A stretch of 64,000 bases of DNA. Origin: Euptelea pleiosperma (lineage: Eukaryota > Streptophyta > Magnoliopsida > Ranunculales > Eupteleaceae). Below, piece by piece: positions 34,343 through 46,338 of this stretch. The DNA is taken from the NCBI GenBank assembly GCA_035048495.1, contig CM068553.1:20833190-20897189 (forward strand), given 5' to 3'. Under the pieces are notes generated by a model, which saw only the letters and a list, made by a program, of their open reading frames with translations, did no database searches and was not told the DNA's origin. The stretch's first letter is position 1. Every line of letters starts with the position of its first letter. The position numbers and the translations under genes are program-made.

Positions 34343-35767
34343 TGATATTCGCTCAAAAGTGCTTATTTTAAGCAATTATCCTTTTAGCATTATCGCACTC
34401 TCCTACGTAAAACTGCTCTAATTATCCACTTTTCTACGTAAGAGTCTATCTCATTACGTAGAACACACTTTTCTGGACGAAATGGTATATTTGCATGCAT
34501 TAAACACATTTTTAGAAGTTTAGATATTAAGCCGTTCTGATTAAGTCTCATTACGCGCTTCTTCTGTCGCAGGAAACCCTGATTGGATGATTCTCGAGAC
34601 TAGTGGGCCCACATGGATCATGAAAGCCCATTATCAAAGCTTAAAGAGTCCACAGGCTATATCTAGGAGATATGAGCCTTTTATGGGCTGAACAAGGGGA
34701 TCGAAGAGCTGGCCCAAGGAACCACGAGAGCGGGAGAGCTGATAACCAAGAGAAGGACCAAAGCATTTAAAGCCACATCAAATGATGGCCTGCTCTACTG
34801 GCAAAGCTCAAGTGAAGAACAATGGAAAACCAGGGTTCATGACCCTCTGCCAATACTTTTTCTGATATTTTCTCTCTCATCTCTCCTTATTCTCTCTCTC
34901 TTCATTTCTCGGTCCTCGAATCTATTGACTTAACCCCAGAACTCCGGCTCATTGGCTCTGTCTCATCTCCCTTAGCTTTATGACCGTTGGATCTTCCATC
35001 GGGCCGTTGAATCTCTATAGATCGCCATCTGATCTATCAATTCTATGCATCCGACCATCCGATCGTGCTACCGATCAGTCGATCATCCATCCTATCAACC
35101 ACCTGATCTCCATTGTAAAATATCAGTCCCTAAGGCAGGCTTGATTGTAGAGAAATGCCTCAGATGGTTGATTGTGGCTGAGAGCGTAGAGCTCGATTTC
35201 AGAAGAAAGGAAAATACATTTTCCTTGATGGGTATTTCAAAGGGAAAATGCATTTTTCTCCCCTGGCAACCAAACGCACCCTAACCCACATCTATCGAGC
35301 CCAGTGGCCCACTATCATTCTCACCTACCTTCTGGCCCATGGCCGATGCACTCTGGGCCCACGATTTTTAGCGCTCCCATTGGCCAACCACTGGCCGACT
35401 CGTGGCGTCATCTCTCGGCCAACCACTGGCCAACACGTGGCATCAGCTCTTGGCCTAGTGGTCATGGCCAAACGGCCCATTAACCTCGAGCCCAAGCCCG
35501 CTAAACCCATGGTTCAAAAATAAAAAATAAAATAAAATAATAATAAAAAATAAATAAAAAAAAAAAAAAAATTGTTTTTAGAAACCGTGAGTTTCTAAGT
35601 GTAGAAACCCACGGTTTCTACTTAAGGAGAGGGTTGAAAAACCCTTCGGCTCTCTTCTTCCGCCCCCGCCGCTCGGACACCCTTTCCTCCTCTTCCCTTT
35701 CCCCTTCTTCTTCTCCTCCGGCGTGCCATCGCCGGTGAGAAGTGGAGCGCCTTCTTCTTCTTCTTCT

Positions 35768-35814
<47 letters not shown>

Positions 35815-37547
35815 TTCTTCTTCTTCTTCTCCTCTTCCTCCTCCTCTTCTTCTTTTTCGTTTTCTTTTTCTGTTGCCGGAGTTGCTGGTCTGCAACTCCG
35901 GCCGGCGAACCGAGCGCCACCACCGTCCTCACCACAGCGAGCTGGTGAGGGTCCTCCCCCTCTTCTTCTTCCTTCTCTTCTTTCCTCTTCCTCTCTTCCC
36001 TTTCTTCTTCTTCTTCTTCTTCTTCTTCTTCTCCTTCTTCTGTTGCGTCTTCTTCTTCTTCTTTTCACGTTTTTACCGGAGTTGCTGCTGCAACTCCGGC
36101 CTCCACCACCAACCAGCAACCACGTTGCTGTTCTTTCACCTATCCTCCACGTTTTTGACTCCACCGCTCCGCAATCATCATCCCTACACCATCTGCAACT
36201 CCATCATCAGAGGAGTTGCAGACCTTCAACTTCTTTCACAGCAGCTCGCCGGACTGGTTCGTCTTCTCCGGCGAGCTCTTCAGCTCCTCCACGAGCTCAC
36301 CTCCCCTCCATCATCTCCACGCACAGCAACCGCCAACTGTTCCTCCATCTTTAGAAGGCACCATCCAGCGCACTGCCAGCCCCCCTAGCTGCTAGTTACC
36401 ACCTTCACGCCTCCCTCCAGCCGCTGCGAGTGCACTAATTGTGCATCCCGAACAGCAACATAACCATCACTAGAGTTGCAGGTGATGGTGATGGTAGATC
36501 TCTCAGGCGGTACCACCTGCAGATGCACCCACAGCGTACTCCTCAACCTCCACACGAACCATTATCGCCCTCCACCTTGCACAGAATCCCGTTCTCTCAT
36601 CTAACGGCGGGCCCATTGCTCCCGTTTTCTCATTTTCTCCCCTCTAAAACCCCACGTTTTGAAGAAGAAAAACCAAAAAAAAAAAAAAAAAAAAAAAAGA
36701 GAAAGGAGGAAAGAAGAAGGAGAAACCGGTGAGGCTTCTCTCTTTGGAATGCTGCCCTGTCCATCACGACCCCACACAACCAGCTAACGCTCCAGTCCGT
36801 CTTCCTTGCTGCAACTCTCCTATCTGCCACGTCCTTAGCTGTGCTTCACGTCACCTGTGAGTTTCACCCTCGCGGCTAGCGATCCACCATTACAAGATTG
36901 TGAATCACCCAGCGTCCTCTACCACCGGAGTTGCACACCTGCAACTCCGGCCATCAGCAACTTGCAGCACCTCCTCTTCATGGATCTCTTCTCCAACTCC
37001 GTCCAAGAGCACCACCACTTGGCCGAAACTTTCAGTCAACTTGCTGCTACAAGGTTTTCCTCTTCTCTACGTGCACAGCATACATCTCTTTACCGCAAGA
37101 ACCTTGCAAGCCCTGCCACCTCTCTACTATCCGGTCATCCTCATCTCCCATGGTGAGAGTTTCTCTCTCTAACTTTCTCACTTTTTCTCTAGTTCTCTCT
37201 CTCTACATAGCTCATGCTTGAACTTTCTCTCTCTAATTTCTCTCTCTACCTCCCTCTCTTATTAAAATACTTTCTAGTTTAGTTATTTTGTCAGATTTTT
37301 GCTGTAAAAGACAATTTTGATTAAATGAAGTTGATTTGAATAAAATTATGTTCCATTCTCTGCAAATTTTTCGTCATTTTATGTTCATTATTGCGCTAAC
37401 CCGACTAATCCCGAGTGAGGATCGACATCCGACACGAATCCCTATACAAATGTCTCATATTTTACAGGATTGAAGATTCGGATAATTACAAATATTGTTG
37501 AACTTTAGGGTTTCCGTAACCAACGACGCGGAAAAACCCTACTTTCA
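34343..37547 (+). repeat. 3' LTR of the full-length LARD-A
   Basis: A 3205-bp LTR begins TGATATTCGCTC and ends CCCTACTTTCA just before GTCAC. It has hairpins at 35876-35901, 36076-36099 and 36925-36950 and a TTC run at about 35751-35831. It differs from the 5' LTR by a modest number of substitutions, by microsatellite and poly-A length, and by the complete third hairpin. Confidence 0.92.
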
Positions 37548-37552
37548 GTCAC

Positions 37553-39937
37553 AATGAAGACCAGGGTTCCAGACCCTCTGCCAATACTTTTATCTCCATT
37601 TTCTGATATTTTCTCTCTCCTCCCCCTAATTTTCTCTCTCATCTCTCCTTATTCTCTCTCTCTTCATCTCTCGGTCCTCAGATCTACTGAACTAACCCCA
37701 AAACTCCTGTCCGTTGACTCTGGCCCCTCTCCCTAAGCTATCGGACCGTTGGATCTTCTATCGGACCGTTGGATCGTCCATCAGATCGTCGGATCTCTCT
37801 AAATTCGTCGGCCTACCAATTTGGATCCTGATCCAGTCATTTTCAGTCTGATCATCAGCAAATCACCCGTCATATCATCTTATGAGACGATAGACTTCAT
37901 CAGTCCTTGAGGGCCAGCAGCCAGGCCCATCATCATCGACCCGCGGCCCAACCATTTAGTGGACCCCACGATTTTAATATGCTTTAAATTAATTTTTAAA
38001 AATAAAAAAGGGGGGGTCCACTAAATGGGGAAATCCCCCAAAGAAAGAAAATAAGTTTTCTTTTGAAAAAAATAAAATTTATTTTTTTCAAAAAAATCCC
38101 TAATTTCCATTAATGGAAACTAGGGAGCTTTAAAGGGGAAGGAGAAGGGTTCGTTTGAACCCTAATCCCTCTCCCATCTCTTCATCTCATCCCCAAAACC
38201 CTTTTCTCCTTATCCTCCTCTTTTTTGGCCCCCATTTCTCTTCTTCTCCTTCATCTTCTTCATTTTCTTCTAACATTTTCACCGGAGTTGCAGGTTGCAA
38301 CTCCGACCGGCAACGATCTCCTTTCTTCCCTACGTTTTCCTTTTTTTTTCTCTCCTTCTTTTTTCTTCTTCTTTTTCTCTTCTTCCACAGTTGGATCTCC
38401 ACCTTCTTCCTTGTTGCTGAAGTTCTTCACGGACTGCACGAACCAGCAACAGCAACACCATCGTCTCCTTGCTCAGCCTGCAATAGTGCCTCAACCCTGC
38501 GTCTCCACCTGTTGCTCCGCCCTCCTTCTTGCTCCACCTGCAAGTGTGCCTGAAGCTCCACCGCCTGCTGCTGCAGCACCTTTTCTTTCTCCTTGCTGCC
38601 CTCTTGCAAGGCAGCAACGTGAAGCAACTCCATCCCGCCTAGTTCTTCACTCTCCACGCTGCCATCCACCATTGGCACTGCTGCCATTTATAGTCTGAAC
38701 CGCCACCACCAGCAACCCTGCGTCTCCACCTGTTGCTCCGCCCTCCTTCTTGCTCCACCTGCAAGTGTGCCTGAAGCTCCACCGCCTGTTGCTGCAACAC
38801 CTTTTCTTTCTCCTTGCTGCCCTCTTGCAAGGCAGCAACGTGAAGCAACTCCATCCTGCCTGGTTCTTCACTCTCCACGCTGCCATCCACCATTGGCACT
38901 GCTGCCATTTATAGTCTGAACTGCCACCACCAGCAACGGTCATCCTCCACGGTCTTTTTGACCGTGTGCAGCTATCTTCCATGGCAGATCGCTAACCTCC
39001 ATCCAACCGGCACCTACACCCTGCAGAACCAGCGGTGCTGCCCATCAGTGCCTCTTCATGCTTCGGGCTTCTCCTCATCACCACCACGTGATGCACTCAC
39101 CTATCCATGAGATCATCTCTTCGTGGGTTTGATGCATAGGTTTGCATCACCTTCGTTTAATTGTCATCACAGCCTCTTGGTCCATTCTCTTCCTTTGCTC
39201 CACTTTTGGGAGCACCCGAACTAGCAACGCTTGCCCATCATCTCCTTCAAGCCATTAAGTTACAGATCTAAAACACGATCTACCGACTCCAGCCACCATG
39301 GTAAGTGTTTGTTAGTGTCTTCCCTCTTCTTCTTTCTTTTCTCGATTGATTTTCTATCTCTCTAATCCATCTCTTTTCTAGATCTTTCTAGTTTTCCTTC
39401 TATTTTCTCTAGTTTTCTTTAGTTTCTCACTTTATCTCTCTAGAACCCTCTTCTTTTTTATTTTTCTCTCTCTAGATCTCTCTAGTACTATTTCTCTCTC
39501 TAGATTATTATTCTATCTCTGCAACTCTCTTTAAATTGCTTTTTAGTTAAAGTTGTTTTGTTCAAATTTCTATGTATTTGATTGAAGGAATTGTATGCAC
39601 TTTTTAATGAATAAATTTGATAATTGTAGGGTATCTTTTGATCTTATCACTATTGTGTTTCAACCCTCTTTTACTGTGTTTATGAGTGTTTAGCAATATC
39701 AATCTCAAAACTGAATGTTTTAATCTTATTACCACCATTCTCATCCCTCCATCAGTTTTTGGCAAAAATCCATCATTTTATGTCCTTGAGTCATGCGAAC
39801 TAACCCCGAGTGCAGATCGACATCTAACACGAATCCCTATACAAATCTCTGTATTTTGCAAGAATAATCTCGATAATTTACAAATGTGTTGAAGTTAAGG
39901 TTTTCGTAACCAACGATGCGGAAAAACCCTACTTTCA
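37553..39937 (+). mobile_element. LARD-A solo LTR, right part
   Basis: This continues the LTR begun at 25073, from AATGAAGACCAGGG just after the GTCAC duplication to the end CCCTACTTTCA, followed by ACCAT. It contains the hairpin at 38282-38306 and a 221-bp tandem duplication, and lacks the long TTC runs. Divergence from the nested full-length copy fits an older insertion. Confidence 0.9.
38492..38933. repeat. 221-bp tandem duplication within the solo LTR
   Basis: Two units start at 38492 and 38713 (CAACCCTGCGTCTCCACCTG in each) and end in CTGAACCGCCACCACCAG and CTGAACTGCCACCACCAG. They differ at only a few positions, so the duplication is much younger than the LTR itself. Confidence 0.9.
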
Positions 39938-39942
39938 ACCAT

Positions 39943-40539
39943 TCTATTTTACCCTGTCTTGGTCAAACTATTTTATGCCAACATACACGCCATTCAGTGT
40001 GATGACCCGAGTGAGTTGTCCTTCTAGACTTTTGTCTTTGGGGCTTACTTGACTATTACACCTGATCTTATTTCTACCTTGTTGGATATTCCTCGTCCGT
40101 CTACCTCATATGAGTACATTCCTAGGACTCGCGAGATGACGACTTCTAGGGTTATGTTGACCGAGACACTCACAGGGCAGATATTTGACTAGAGTACTTT
40201 CATACCTCTCACATCCCTTCTCCCTGAGTATCGTTTGTTCCACCTCATATGTGGGTACAACATTGATCCACCTGGCCATGGGGCACAGGTGAACATTGAT
40301 CGTCTGTAGCTTTTTTACCATCTTGGCACTGGATTTGTCATTGACCTTTCGAGGTTTATTTTTAGAGCCATGGTTAGAGCAGGTAGCCAGTTGGCTAACC
40401 ATCCTTGTCTCCCATTCCCTCTACTGGTGAGCTCTATATTACTACATCTGGATGTGGCTATTCGAGCCAATGAGGAGGTGTGCGCTCCCATGGGGCCTAT
40501 TGGGCCTTCGACCATCAGGAAGAGCATGTCTCAGGTCCA
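39943..40539 (+). pseudogene. Second ORF of the Copia-type element, part 2
   Basis: This resumes the ORF interrupted at 25072: the preceding ...ITRLTI joins to LFYPVLVKLFYANIH across the ACCAT site. Recognisable segments are TITPDLISTLLDIPRPSTSY, LLPEYRLFHLICGYNIDPPG and FRAMVRAGSQLANHPCLPFP, which fit the core of the putative plant transposon protein domain. In-frame stops occur near 40027, 40190 and 40307. It is interrupted again by the solo LTR at 40545. Confidence 0.6.
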
Positions 40540-40544
40540 GAGAG

Positions 40545-43229
40545 TGAAAATAGGTTTTTTCCGCGTCGTTGGTTACGGAAACCCTAACTTTCAACAATAT
40601 TTGTAATTTCCTCCGATTTGGTTCACTTAATCTGCAAAAATGCAGACTTGCACAGTGGCTTGTATCGGATGTCGATCCGCACTCGGGATTAGTCGGGTTA
40701 GCGCAATAATGACATAAAATGATGGGAAATTTGCAGAGAATGGAACATAATTTTATTCAAATCAACTTCATTCAATAAAAATTGTCTTTTACAGCAAAAA
40801 TCTAACAAAATAACTAAACTAGAAAGCATTTTAATAAGAGAGGGATGTAGAGAGAGAAAGAGGTTTTGAGAGAGAGAAACCAGAGAGAGAAAGTTAGAAA
40901 AATGTTAAAGAGGAGAGAGAGAAAGTGGTAGAAGAATAGAGAAATCTAATCCTAGAGAGAGAAACAAGTAGGGAAGAGAGAGAGAATTACCTCTTGAAAC
41001 TTACCGGAATGGATCGAATGAGATCAGCCTTGTGAGTCGGCCAATGAGGTTTGGCCATAAGTGATCGGCCCAAGGAGAGAAGTAGAGATGCACAAGGGAA
41101 AAGTGCATGGGTCTGCCATGTTGCTTGATGGCCACTTGGTGGTCAGATTGTGATGCACGTGTGGGTGAATGAGGAAGGACATTGCTTTAATGGAGAAGAT
41201 TTGCTGGCATGGTGCAGCAACGTGTGGTTGTTGTGGTGTTGTAGATCCAATTAGCAAGTGATGAAGATCGGCCAAAGATGTTGGAGCTCGAAAAGGTGGT
41301 TGTGAGGTACAACAAGCTTTGCTGATGTGTGGTCCCAGAGGAGTGTTGATGGCGCACCAGTCCCGCTAGCTATGGACTTGCAGGTTGCTGATCGTGGAGC
41401 CTGATCTCCGTTTGAAGCTTGCCCACATGGTGGTCTGAAGAGAGAAGCGTGACGTGCTGGCCTGTGGCTTGTAGATGCAGCAGTCAAAGAAGATGACACC
41501 CGGGGAGAAGAAGTGGAACCTTATTGGTTCAGGTGTTAGGAGGAGGAACTAGGTGGTGATGATGACGGTGTATTGGTGGTTGCTGCATGCACAGCAGATG
41601 GGAGGCACTAGGAGGTGCTGACATGGAGGAGACGACCTGAGAAACCGGTTGGAGTTGCAGCGGTGAAGGACACACAGGCAGCGGGCGCTGCTCACTGTGG
41701 GCGGAGCAGGCAGGTGGTGTGCAAGCGGAGGTGGCGGAGGCGAACCAGTCCGGCGGTCGTGGTGGTGTTGGTGTTGCTGTTATGCAACACCAGCACGTTG
41801 CTGCTACGAAGGTGGGAGGTGCTGGTTGCAGACGAGGAAGAGGGGCAGAAGAAGAGAAGAAAACGATGAAGAAGAAGGGAAAATGGTGGCGGCCGACCGG
41901 AGTTGCAGGCTGCAACTCCGGTAGAAAACGGTAATGAAAAAAAAAATGAAAACTAAAAATATGAGAAGAAGACAGAGGAGAGAAGGAGAAAGAAGAAGAA
42001 GAAGAAGAAGAAGAAGAGGGAAAAAAAAGAACCTGCAACTCCGGCGAAGTATAGGGAAGAAGACGAAGAAGAAAGGAGGAAGAAGAGGAAAAAAAAAGAA
42101 CGCGGGGAAGAAGGGAAAGGATAGGGGGAAGGAGAGGAGGAGAGGGGAGAGGGATTAGGGTTCGAACGAATCCCTATCCTTCTCCTTTTAAAGCTTCCCT
42201 ATTTCCTTTAATGGAAATAGGGGATTTTTGAAAATAAAAAAATAAGAAAAATAATTTTTTTTTTTTTAAGTAAAAACCTACTTTTCTATGGGGAATCTCC
42301 CCAATTAGTGGACCCCCCATTTAATTAAAATTATTTTGAAATTCGCAGGGTCCACTAACTGGTCGGACAGCGGGTCGATGAAGATGGGCCCGGCTACTGG
42401 CCCGTATGGATTGATGATGTCCATCATCTCACAAGATGATGTGACAGACAGTTTGATGGCGATCGGATGGATGGTGACTTGATTGGGACTCAGATTGGTA
42501 GATCGACAGATCTAGAGAGATCCAACGGTCCGATTGAAGATCCAACGGTCCGATGGAAGATCCAATGGTCAGAAAGCTAAGGGAGATGAGATAGAGCCGA
42601 TGGGTAGGAGTTCTGGGGTTAGGTCAGTAGATTCGAGGATCGAGAGATGAAGAGAGAGAGAGAATAAGAAGAGATGAGAGAAAAAGTATCAAAAAAATGG
42701 AAAAAAGCACTGGCGGAGGGTCTGGAACCCTGGTCTTCACTGTGACCATCCTCACGCTTCTCCAGTAGAGTCGACTATCATTCTTTGCTGACTCATGTGG
42801 CTTTAAACGCTTTGGTCCGTCTCTTGGTCATTGGCTCTCCTACTCTCTTCGTTCTTTGGGCCGGCTTTTTGGTCCTCTTATTCAGCCCATATTTGGCCCA
42901 TATCTTCTAGTCATATCATGTGGGCTCTTTAAGCTTTGATAATGGGCTTTCATGATCGATTTGGGCCCACAAGTCTCGAGAATCGTCCCATCGGGGTTTC
43001 CTGCGACAGAAGAAGCGCGTAATGAGACTTTATCAGAACGGCTTAATATTTAGACTTCCAAAAATGTGTTTAATGCATGCAAATATACCATTTCGTCCAG
43101 AAAAGTGTGTTCTACGCAACAGAAGAGACTCTTACGTAGAAAAGTAGGTAAATAGAGTATTTTACGTAGGAGAATGCAATAACGCTAAAAGGATAATTGC
43201 TTAAAATAAGCACTTTTAAGCGAATATCA
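40545..43229 (-). mobile_element. LARD-A solo LTR, inverted
   Basis: A 2685-bp LTR in minus orientation (+ strand TGAAAATAGGTTTTTTCC ... TTTTAAGCGAATATCA) is flanked by an exact 5-bp duplication, GAGAG, at 40540-40544 and 43230-43234. It has no internal region, so it is the product of LTR-LTR recombination. It contains the hairpin at 41897-41921, GA-rich tracts and three units of the 20-bp repeat near 42518. Confidence 0.93.
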
Positions 43230-43234
43230 GAGAG

Positions 43235-43612
43235 TGACAGATGTCCCTCCACACTTTGATGATATTTTCGACGAGGAGTTGGGGGATAATATCGAGCCAG
43301 GGGGCAATAGCTAGATACTGATATGCCTCCTCCAGAGACACAGCCATCTTTTGACCAGCCTCTTGAGATGTCTGCTCCTTACTCATTTGAGTCTCTTCAT
43401 CATCAGATGGTGGTATTCGATCAGCGTCTCATAGCGCATGAGGAGCGGACTGCATAGAGTTTTCGCAGATTAGAGGAGGGTCAGGAGAGGATGACAGGTT
43501 CCATGTATGATATGCAGCGTTACATGGAGTATCAGTTTACCTTGATGGGCTTCGGACAGCATCGTCCAACTCATGGTCCTGATCAGCATGATGGTGCTGG
43601 TCCTTCTACATA
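43235..43612 (+). pseudogene. Second ORF of the Copia-type element, part 3
   Basis: Removing the solo LTR joins KSMSQVQR to VTDVPPHFDDIFDEELGDN. After one stop and a frame change the C-terminal part reads SFRRLEEGQERMTGSMYDMQ and ends in a TAG near 43610. The segment between MYDMQRYMEYQF and the end resembles the coiled-coil tail common in such ORFs. Confidence 0.55.
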
Positions 43613-44200
43613 GACTCCTGGAGAGAGTTATCTTGAGAGTTATCGAATATTTTTTGTTATTATTGTACATCGATAAACTCAATTTTTGTATGGTTATACT
43701 ATGCTTGTTTCATATTGTGTTACAGGGTATAAACCAGTATGTATTTGGTTATGAATGTATATATTGCACTTGTTTCTCATGATAATCTTCACTGCATGCT
43801 TATTATTTGCTTATTATTTTGTACCTTTGTCAATTTGTGACAAAAAGGGGGAGAGAAAATCATATCGGTAAAAATAAGTTGATGCATGAGATAAGGGGAG
43901 AGAAATTTAGGGAGAGAAAAATATTTTATTATTTTTTTAAATTTCTCTACTTGTGATGTGCATAATCATACTCACCGCATTTTATATGAATTATTAATTG
44001 CCAATGATATTACAGGGTATGTATTGTTGATAGAATGTGCAGAGAACAGATCAAAAGCCTTTACACTATATCTGTTCGATCGTCTCCAAGAGAGTGTGAG
44101 ATAGTAAGTGAATCATGTAAGAAGATGGGATTGTATTTTCTATTTTTTTTCTTCTTTATGATTAAATGTTTTTTGACACGAAATTGCCAAAGGGGGAGAT
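43613..44200 (+). other. 3' untranslated part and polypurine tract
   Basis: This is AT-rich non-coding DNA with GGGGGAGAG-type purine blocks (43848-43856, 43890-43920) and a final tract AAAGGGGGAGAT at 44189-44200. That tract abuts the 3' LTR and is the expected plus-strand primer. Confidence 0.75.
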
Positions 44201-45873
44201 TGTAAGGAATATTTTTATATTCAATATGGCAATGATTCCGTTTGACATAAAAATATTCTCCTACGAGCACAAGTGTAGCGTGAAGATGTCGTGGTACGCA
44301 TATTTCGCCAACTACGTGAAGACTAAAAGACAGAGACAACAAGAATCAGACTGTTGATGACAGAAGTCATCTGAGTAACTGCCGATTTGTCAGTTAACAA
44401 TCATGTACGCTCGATTAGGAAGGTATGTGACTTAGTGGCCACAAGAGTTGATTAAAATGAACAAAATATAATGGTCAGACTTAGTCATTGGACAGACCCG
44501 AGTCAAAGTCAATTTTATTGACTAGTAGGAAAGTCTAATCGATTGGACATGTGTCCCCAATCAATTGGACATAGCCCAATCGATTGGAGACACTGTGTAA
44601 TCGATTGGACACTATGAGGCAGAAATATAATTGAGTCCAATCGATTGGAGACACTGTGTAATCGATTGGAGACTATGAGACAGAATCTTTCTGAGTCAAA
44701 TCGATTGGAGACTCTGATTAATCGATTGGAGCCTTCAGGACAGATAGTTATAAATGTCAAATCGATTGGAGACTCTGATTAATCAATTGGAACCTTCGAG
44801 ACAAAAAGTTATAAATGTCAAATCGATTGGAGAACCCTGTGCATTTGATTGGTGCCTTCGGAATAGAAAATTCATTGAGCCCAATTGATTGGACACTTGT
44901 CCCCAATCGATTGGACCAAGTGTACAATCGATTGGACTTTGAACAGAATCGGTTTTATCAGATCCGAAATTCATGGTTCCATTATCACACGTTCCACACG
45001 ACTCAGGGTCTTGGTATTCTATAAATATAACCCCTATATGCCTTCTCTAAACACACACAGAGACACAGAGTGACTCAATCTTCAAGAGAGAGAAGCAAAG
45101 GCTATATTTAGTAGAGTGTCCATTTCGAAGAGTAAGAAGCTTGTTTTCATTCACATCTTGTGAGCTTGTTCTCTTCTCGATCAAAGCCAAGAGCTTGATC
45201 TTTACTCAGCCTAGGTTTTCCACTTTTATATTTAACCTAGTAAGCCTAAGAGTACTAGTGTGACTCAAACACCTTTTGAGTAACTTGGGGTTCAGGGTGT
45301 ACTGAATCCTTCACCTTCTGCAAAGGCAGGAGTGTTGAGAATTAAGATCGGAGGAACCGGTCGAAGGTAGGTTTGGGGTGTACCAAACTGAACAAGCGGA
45401 TAAGGCTTCTTGGCTGGAAGGGCACGCGTGGATTCGTGGCGTTGACTCAGAGGACGTGGACGTATCGAGAGTGGGCCTTGACTAAGGTTGGATGTTGTAT
45501 TTGCAACGGTGCTGCGTAGGTAACCTCTGTTTCGTTTAACTTTTCAGTTAGTGATACTTTCTGTCTGGACGTGGTCCCGTAGTTTTTCCTTAGCTAAGGT
45601 TTCCACGTAAAAATATCTTGTCCTGTGTAATTGTTTGTTTATGTTCCGCATTATATCATGATTAGATCAAACGACAAAAAGATAATATACCACGGAGATA
45701 TATTTGATTTGAGTCGGTTGTAATAATCCTTTTCAAACAACCAAGGCATGAGATTTTATCCCCATACCATAGACCAGTAAAACTGTATAGGTATATCTAA
45801 ATTTAAATACCTAATCAACCCCCCCCCCCTTATAGGTATATTAAGTTAAAGAGAACGGACCGGTGGAATTTCA
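44201..45873 (+). repeat. Copia-type 3' LTR
   Basis: A 1673-bp LTR matches the 5' LTR at 19432-21146. It keeps the TATA box at 45020-45027 and a palindrome array at about 44534-44937 with roughly 14 sites. Some units are lost relative to the 5' LTR, showing that the array changes by unit gain and loss. Confidence 0.9.
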
Positions 45874-46338
45874 GTTTTCAATTATAGTTTGAAGTTGAGA
45901 ATAGATATTTCCGAATTGGGATGCGGAACTTTCTCTTTCCAAACTTTCTCAGATAAGGAAACCTTCAAAATAAAGTAAAGATTTGAAATCCCGTCTACTT
46001 TGAAAATTTTTCAAATTGAAGAAATCTTTTCAAATTAGAAGATCTCCTATTTTAGAATTTTTCAAAATTAAAGAATATCTATAAATAGAATCTCTCCAAA
46101 ATTGGAATGTCCTAAAAATGGGAACCCTAATTTCGAGATTCCTATATTTCTGGAAACTATCCAAAAATAGAAAATCTTAGAATCTATCTAAAAATAGCAA
46201 GAAATGAAAACCCTAATTTTTTTTGAATTTTTGATTTTTGATTTTTTTGTATTTTTCACTTAATCTAGGGTTTCTAAAAAATCTTAGAACAAGATCTAGC
46301 AATTATTTGCAAAGCAGTAAAATTCTTAAATTATTACA
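45874..46338 (-). mobile_element. Older inverted LARD-A internal region, part 2
   Basis: In reverse orientation this matches about 28965-29400 of the full-length element (CACTTAATCTAGGGTTTCTA here against TAGAAACCCTAGATTAAGTG there). The match stops at about 46338, inside the leader, before the primer site and LTR are reached. The 5' end of this old copy is therefore missing. Confidence 0.7.

Larger units (their letters stand above)
25561..37547 (+). mobile_element. Full-length LARD-A retrotransposon
   Basis: This is an 11,987-bp element with 5' LTR 25561-28751 and 3' LTR 34343-37547. The two LTRs are nearly identical apart from scattered substitutions, microsatellite length and one hairpin deletion. 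A GTCAC duplication flanks it (25556-25560 and 37548-37552). A shortened tRNA-Asp-type primer site begins at 28754 and a G-rich tract precedes the 3' LTR. The internal region (5.6 kb) has one long ORF of 610 codons and no polymerase genes. This is the architecture of a large retrotransposon derivative mobilised in trans. High LTR identity indicates a recent insertion. It sits in the solo LTR of an older member of its own family. Confidence 0.93.
19432..45873 (+). mobile_element. Copia-type non-autonomous LTR element with nested insertions
   Basis: LTRs at 19432-21146 and 44201-45873 (both TGTAAGGAAT...GGAATTTCA) bracket a Met-tRNA primer binding site, a gag, a second ORF of plant-transposon type, and a polypurine tract. 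After removing the nested LARD-A copies (25073-39937 and 40545-43229) the element is about 8.9 kb. No protease, integrase, reverse transcriptase or RNase H motif is visible, so it would need enzymes from a relative. The LTR sequences differ at many positions and gag carries stops, so it is not recent. No matching target duplication was found (ATTTC on the left, GTTTT on the right). Confidence 0.8.
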
